Shown here: piece after piece, positions 6,494 through 8,325 of the stretch
How positions within the stretch are numbered: position 1 is the stretch's first letter
Layout of the letters: each line of letters opens with the position of its first letter
Assembly (NCBI GenBank): GCA_030615705.1
Contig: JAUWYT010000052.1
Coordinates: forward strand, 1-8,325
DNA length: 8,325 nt
DNA from: Chloroflexota bacterium
Lineage (GTDB): Bacteria > Chloroflexota > Anaerolineae > VGOG01
Direction: 5' to 3'
Position numbers and translations under genes: made by a program
The notes under the pieces: model-generated
The model's database searches: none
What the model saw: the letters and a program-made list of their open reading frames with translations, nothing else
What the model was told of the DNA's origin: nothing

Positions 6494-7366
6494 CTACAGC
6501 CTGAGTCCCTTGAGATACTCGCGGAGCTGTGGGCCGATGCGGTCATGTTTCAGGGCCAGGGCGATGAACGTCTGCAAGAGGCGCAACGGATCGCCAGTGG
6601 TGTACCAGGTCCCTTTGATCGGCTGGGCCACGACCCGCTTTCGTTGGGCGAGGGTCAACATGGCGTCAGCCATCCACAGTTCCCCCCCCTTGCCCAGCTT
6701 CTGTTTCTCCAGGATTTCGATGATTTCGTGGGGAACGACGAACCTCCCTATCTGAATGAGATTGGAAGGAGCCTTCCCCGGCTCGGGCTTCTCGATGAGG
6801 TCTTCGATTTCGGGGGCCTCCGTGCCCTCTTTCAGCTTGATGCAGCCGTAGAGATGGGTTTCCTCCCAGGGCACCTCGTAGGCAGCCATGGCAGCGGCAG
6901 GCTTGTAGCGCTCGTAGGCGTCCATCACCTGGCGCAGGCCGGGCGGGTCCGCATCAATGACGTCGTCGCCAAACATGTAGACGAACGTCTCGTCCCTGCC
7001 GATGAAGGGACTGGCTGCCAGCAGCGGCGTGCCGTTCCCGTAGGGCAGATCGGTGCCCTGGCGGACGAAGGCGAAATTGGCCAACCGCGAAACCCGCCTG
7101 ACCTCTTCCAGGTAGTGCAATTTGCCTGTTGCATCCAGGGCCCGTTCCAGTTCAGGTGCTGAATCGAAGTAATCGGTGATGGCGTGGCTGCCGCGCCGGG
7201 TCACCAAGATGATGTCGGTAATGCCCGAGTGTACAGCCTCTTCCACGACGTGCTGAAGGATGGGCCGATCCAGCAGGGGGAGCATCTCCTTGGGCACAGC
7301 TTTAGTGGCCGGCAGGAACCGCGTCCCCAGCCCGGCCGCAGCGATGACCGCCTTGGTGATTTTCAT
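6494..7366 (-). CDS. galU: UTP--glucose-1-phosphate uridylyltransferase (GalU-type nucleotidyltransferase)
   Basis: A 290-residue sugar-nucleotide pyrophosphorylase, expected to make UDP-glucose from UTP and glucose-1-phosphate for glycans and cell-envelope sugars. It starts MKITKAVIAAAGLGTRFLPA with the nucleotide-binding GLGTRFLPATKAVPKEMLP loop (12-30, Lys26). The metal-binding GDD lies at 133-135, the IEKP motif at 191-194, and GGELWMADA replaces the usual GGEIQLTDA at about 228-235. The C-terminus WYTTGDPLRLLQTFIALAL is typical. I chose ATG 7366-7364, with AGGA about 10 nt upstream, because it gives the normal family start and length. A GTG 48 nt upstream would add 16 unconserved residues and overlap the previous gene. 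The altered GGELWMADA motif leaves room for a different hexose-phosphate substrate. The next gene starts 4 nt after its stop. Confidence 0.9.
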   Translation of the reverse strand: MKITKAVIAAAGLGTRFLPATKAVPKEMLPLLDRPILQHVVEEAVHSGITDIILVTRRGSHAITDYFDSAPELERALDATGKLHYLEEVRRVSRLANFAFVRQGTDLPYGNGTPLLAASPFIGRDETFVYMFGDDVIDADPPGLRQVMDAYERYKPAAAMAAYEVPWEETHLYGCIKLKEGTEAPEIEDLIEKPEPGKAPSNLIQIGRFVVPHEIIEILEKQKLGKGGELWMADAMLTLAQRKRVVAQPIKGTWYTTGDPLRLLQTFIALALKHDRIGPQLREYLKGLRL

Positions 7367-7398
7367 ACTCGTTGTTTCCTCTTCAATTGAGACTTCGT

Positions 7399-7974
7399 TT
7401 ACAGGGTTCTCCACTTATGCTCAGCACGCATCCACCGGTATGCTTCCGCCTCGCTAAGGTGAGGGTGTCGCCTTTGTAGCTGGCGGACTGTAATCCGCTC
7501 GGCCCATTTGATCAAGGAGCAGCCCTGTTGGAAACGCTGAGCAGGAGAGAGGCGCTGGAAGATGGCGATCTGCCTGGAGTCTACCTCGGCCACCGCTCCT
7601 GCGATCAAGCGCTGGAGCCGCTCATCTAGAGGGGGGCGCCCCTCAACGTAGTAGCCCTTGGTACCTCGCCGACGGCTGTAGAGGAGGCGCTGACCTTCCT
7701 GCGCCAGGAAGTGTCTCACCGCCCGCACATCCCTAGAGAAGTTACCTCTGCTATCCTTGCCGAAGCATCCTCGCCCTAGTAGTCCTTCAACGCGGGCTGT
7801 CAACCCCTCCCGGGTCAGGAACAACTCCTGCCACACCAAACGCAACAGTGCTGTCCGTCGCGCCGCTGTCATATCACGGGAAGCCAACCCCTGCAACAAA
7901 GCCCGCCATTCGTCGATCGGCACTTCCTTCCAGGCCAAGCATAAAATCGCGCTCATCCCCAGTTCATTGCTCAC
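7399..7974 (-). CDS. Uncharacterised winged-helix-like protein
   Basis: A 191-residue protein of unknown function. Residues about 40-112 look like a winged helix: helices around [16 protein letters not shown] and [15 protein letters not shown], then a wing-like strand pair [16 protein letters not shown]. Residues about 132-182 carry a motif I recall from small Chloroflexota-type proteins: '[12 protein letters not shown]', a helix with an ER pair, and '[13 protein letters not shown]'. That helical domain is often seen near nucleotidyltransferase genes, but none of that type is adjacent here. The start is taken as GTG 7974-7972, overlapping the gatA stop as GTGA, with AGAGGA about 10 nt upstream. 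An ATG 24 nt further upstream would overlap gatA more, and an internal ATG (codon 7) lacks a ribosome site. Its place between gatA and galU, 32 nt before galU, makes it part of the operon. DNA binding is only an inference. Confidence 0.72.
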   Translation of the reverse strand: MSNELGMSAILCLAWKEVPIDEWRALLQGLASRDMTAARRTALLRLVWQELFLTREGLTARVEGLLGRGCFGKDSRGNFSRDVRAVRHFLAQEGQRLLYSRRRGTKGYYVEGRPPLDERLQRLIAGAVAEVDSRQIAIFQRLSPAQRFQQGCSLIKWAERITVRQLQRRHPHLSEAEAYRWMRAEHKWRTL

Positions 7975-8325
7975 AGCACGGGTTTCCTCTTGTGCCACTC
8001 CGTGGCCTGCTCGTAGGCATAGGCCACGCGCAGAACCGTTTCCTCGGCGAAGGCATCCCCCATGATCTGCAAGCCCACGGGCAGGCTGTCAGCGAAGCCG
8101 CAAGGGATGGAGATGCCACAGATGCCGGCCAGGTTTAAGGATAGGGTGAAGACGTCAGAGAGGTACATCTGCAGCGGATCATCCACCTTCTCGCCGATCT
8201 TGAAGGCCACCGTGGGAGAGGTGGGAGCCACCAGCACGTCGAATTTCCTGAAGGCCGCGTCGAAATCCCGCTTGATGAGGGTGCGCACCTTTTGGGCCTT
8301 GAGGTAGTAGGCGTCGTAGTAGCCT
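7971..8325 (-). CDS. gatA: Glutamyl-tRNA(Gln) amidotransferase subunit A, C-terminal part
   Basis: The last 117 or so codons of GatA, cut by the right edge. GatA is the amidase subunit that hydrolyses glutamine and passes ammonia to GatB. The visible part begins [20 protein letters not shown] and contains [14 protein letters not shown], the conserved [14 protein letters not shown] and [20 protein letters not shown], all characteristic of the C-terminal third of GatA. The amidase Ser-cisSer-Lys residues lie outside the window. The TGA stop (7973-7971) overlaps the GTG start of the next gene. The homologous partner gatB follows about 3 kb downstream in the same direction. Confidence 0.95.
   Translation of the reverse strand, partial: GYYDAYYLKAQKVRTLIKRDFDAAFRKFDVLVAPTSPTVAFKIGEKVDDPLQMYLSDVFTLSLNLAGICGISIPCGFADSLPVGLQIMGDAFAEETVLRVAYAYEQATEWHKRKPVL

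Noticed and set aside
6166..6546. Longer form of the small protein starting at 6546
   Set aside because: The extra N-terminal residues lie antiphase within the galU 3' end and look non-coding. The ATG 4 nt after the galU stop matches the domain start.
6494..7414. Longer galU starting at GTG 7414
   Set aside because: It would add 16 residues not seen in the family and overlap the previous gene. ATG 7366 gives the usual start and length.
7399..7998. Winged-helix-like gene starting at ATG 7998
   Set aside because: It would overlap gatA by 28 nt, while GTG 7974 overlaps the gatA stop as GTGA with a suitable ribosome site upstream.

Overview
The window reads as part of a moderately GC-rich bacterial chromosome. 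The protein repertoire and the style of the small hypothetical genes suggest a Chloroflexota-like lineage (Anaerolineae or Dehalococcoidia type). That is an inference from family resemblance, not proof. Almost all genes lie on the minus strand. The only plus-strand gene is the 3' end of a tRNA at the left edge, whose geometry fits selenocysteine tRNA, so the organism may make selenoproteins.

Right to left (the direction of transcription), a tightly packed cluster runs from the right edge to an intrinsic terminator at 2071-2104. Its order is gatA (3' part), an unrecognised winged-helix-like protein, galU, a short DUF6504-like protein, ald (alanine dehydrogenase), a PIN-domain (VapC-like) gene remnant, gatB, and a Glu/Leu/Phe/Val-family dehydrogenase (gdhA). 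Stop/start overlaps (GTGA at gatA/wHTH, ATGA at small gene/ald), a 4-nt gap (galU/small gene) and in-gene Shine-Dalgarno sequences point to one co-transcribed, partly coupled operon. It combines tRNA-dependent Gln/Asn formation (GatA, GatB) with two amino-acid dehydrogenases that release or fix ammonium on alanine and glutamate, plus UDP-glucose synthesis.

Left of the terminator, rlmD (23S rRNA uracil-5 methyltransferase, TTG start) has its own near-consensus sigma-70-type promoter. Just past rlmD, a second near-perfect promoter (TTGACA, 17 nt, TACAAT) and a good ribosome binding site drive what looks like a broken gene at 222-661. Its three reading-frame pieces join into a small coiled-coil protein with a C-terminal membrane anchor, now interrupted by a stop codon and two frameshifts. 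The rest, 58-221, holds no gene, only a GC-rich hairpin.

The least ordinary items are decayed or added pieces around intact housekeeping genes: the broken coiled-coil gene, the PIN tail wedged between ald and gatB, a coding-looking 22-codon tail one base out of frame after gdhA, and a dispersed palindromic repeat that has become the C-terminus of the small protein upstream of ald. No complete novel defence or mobile system is visible.
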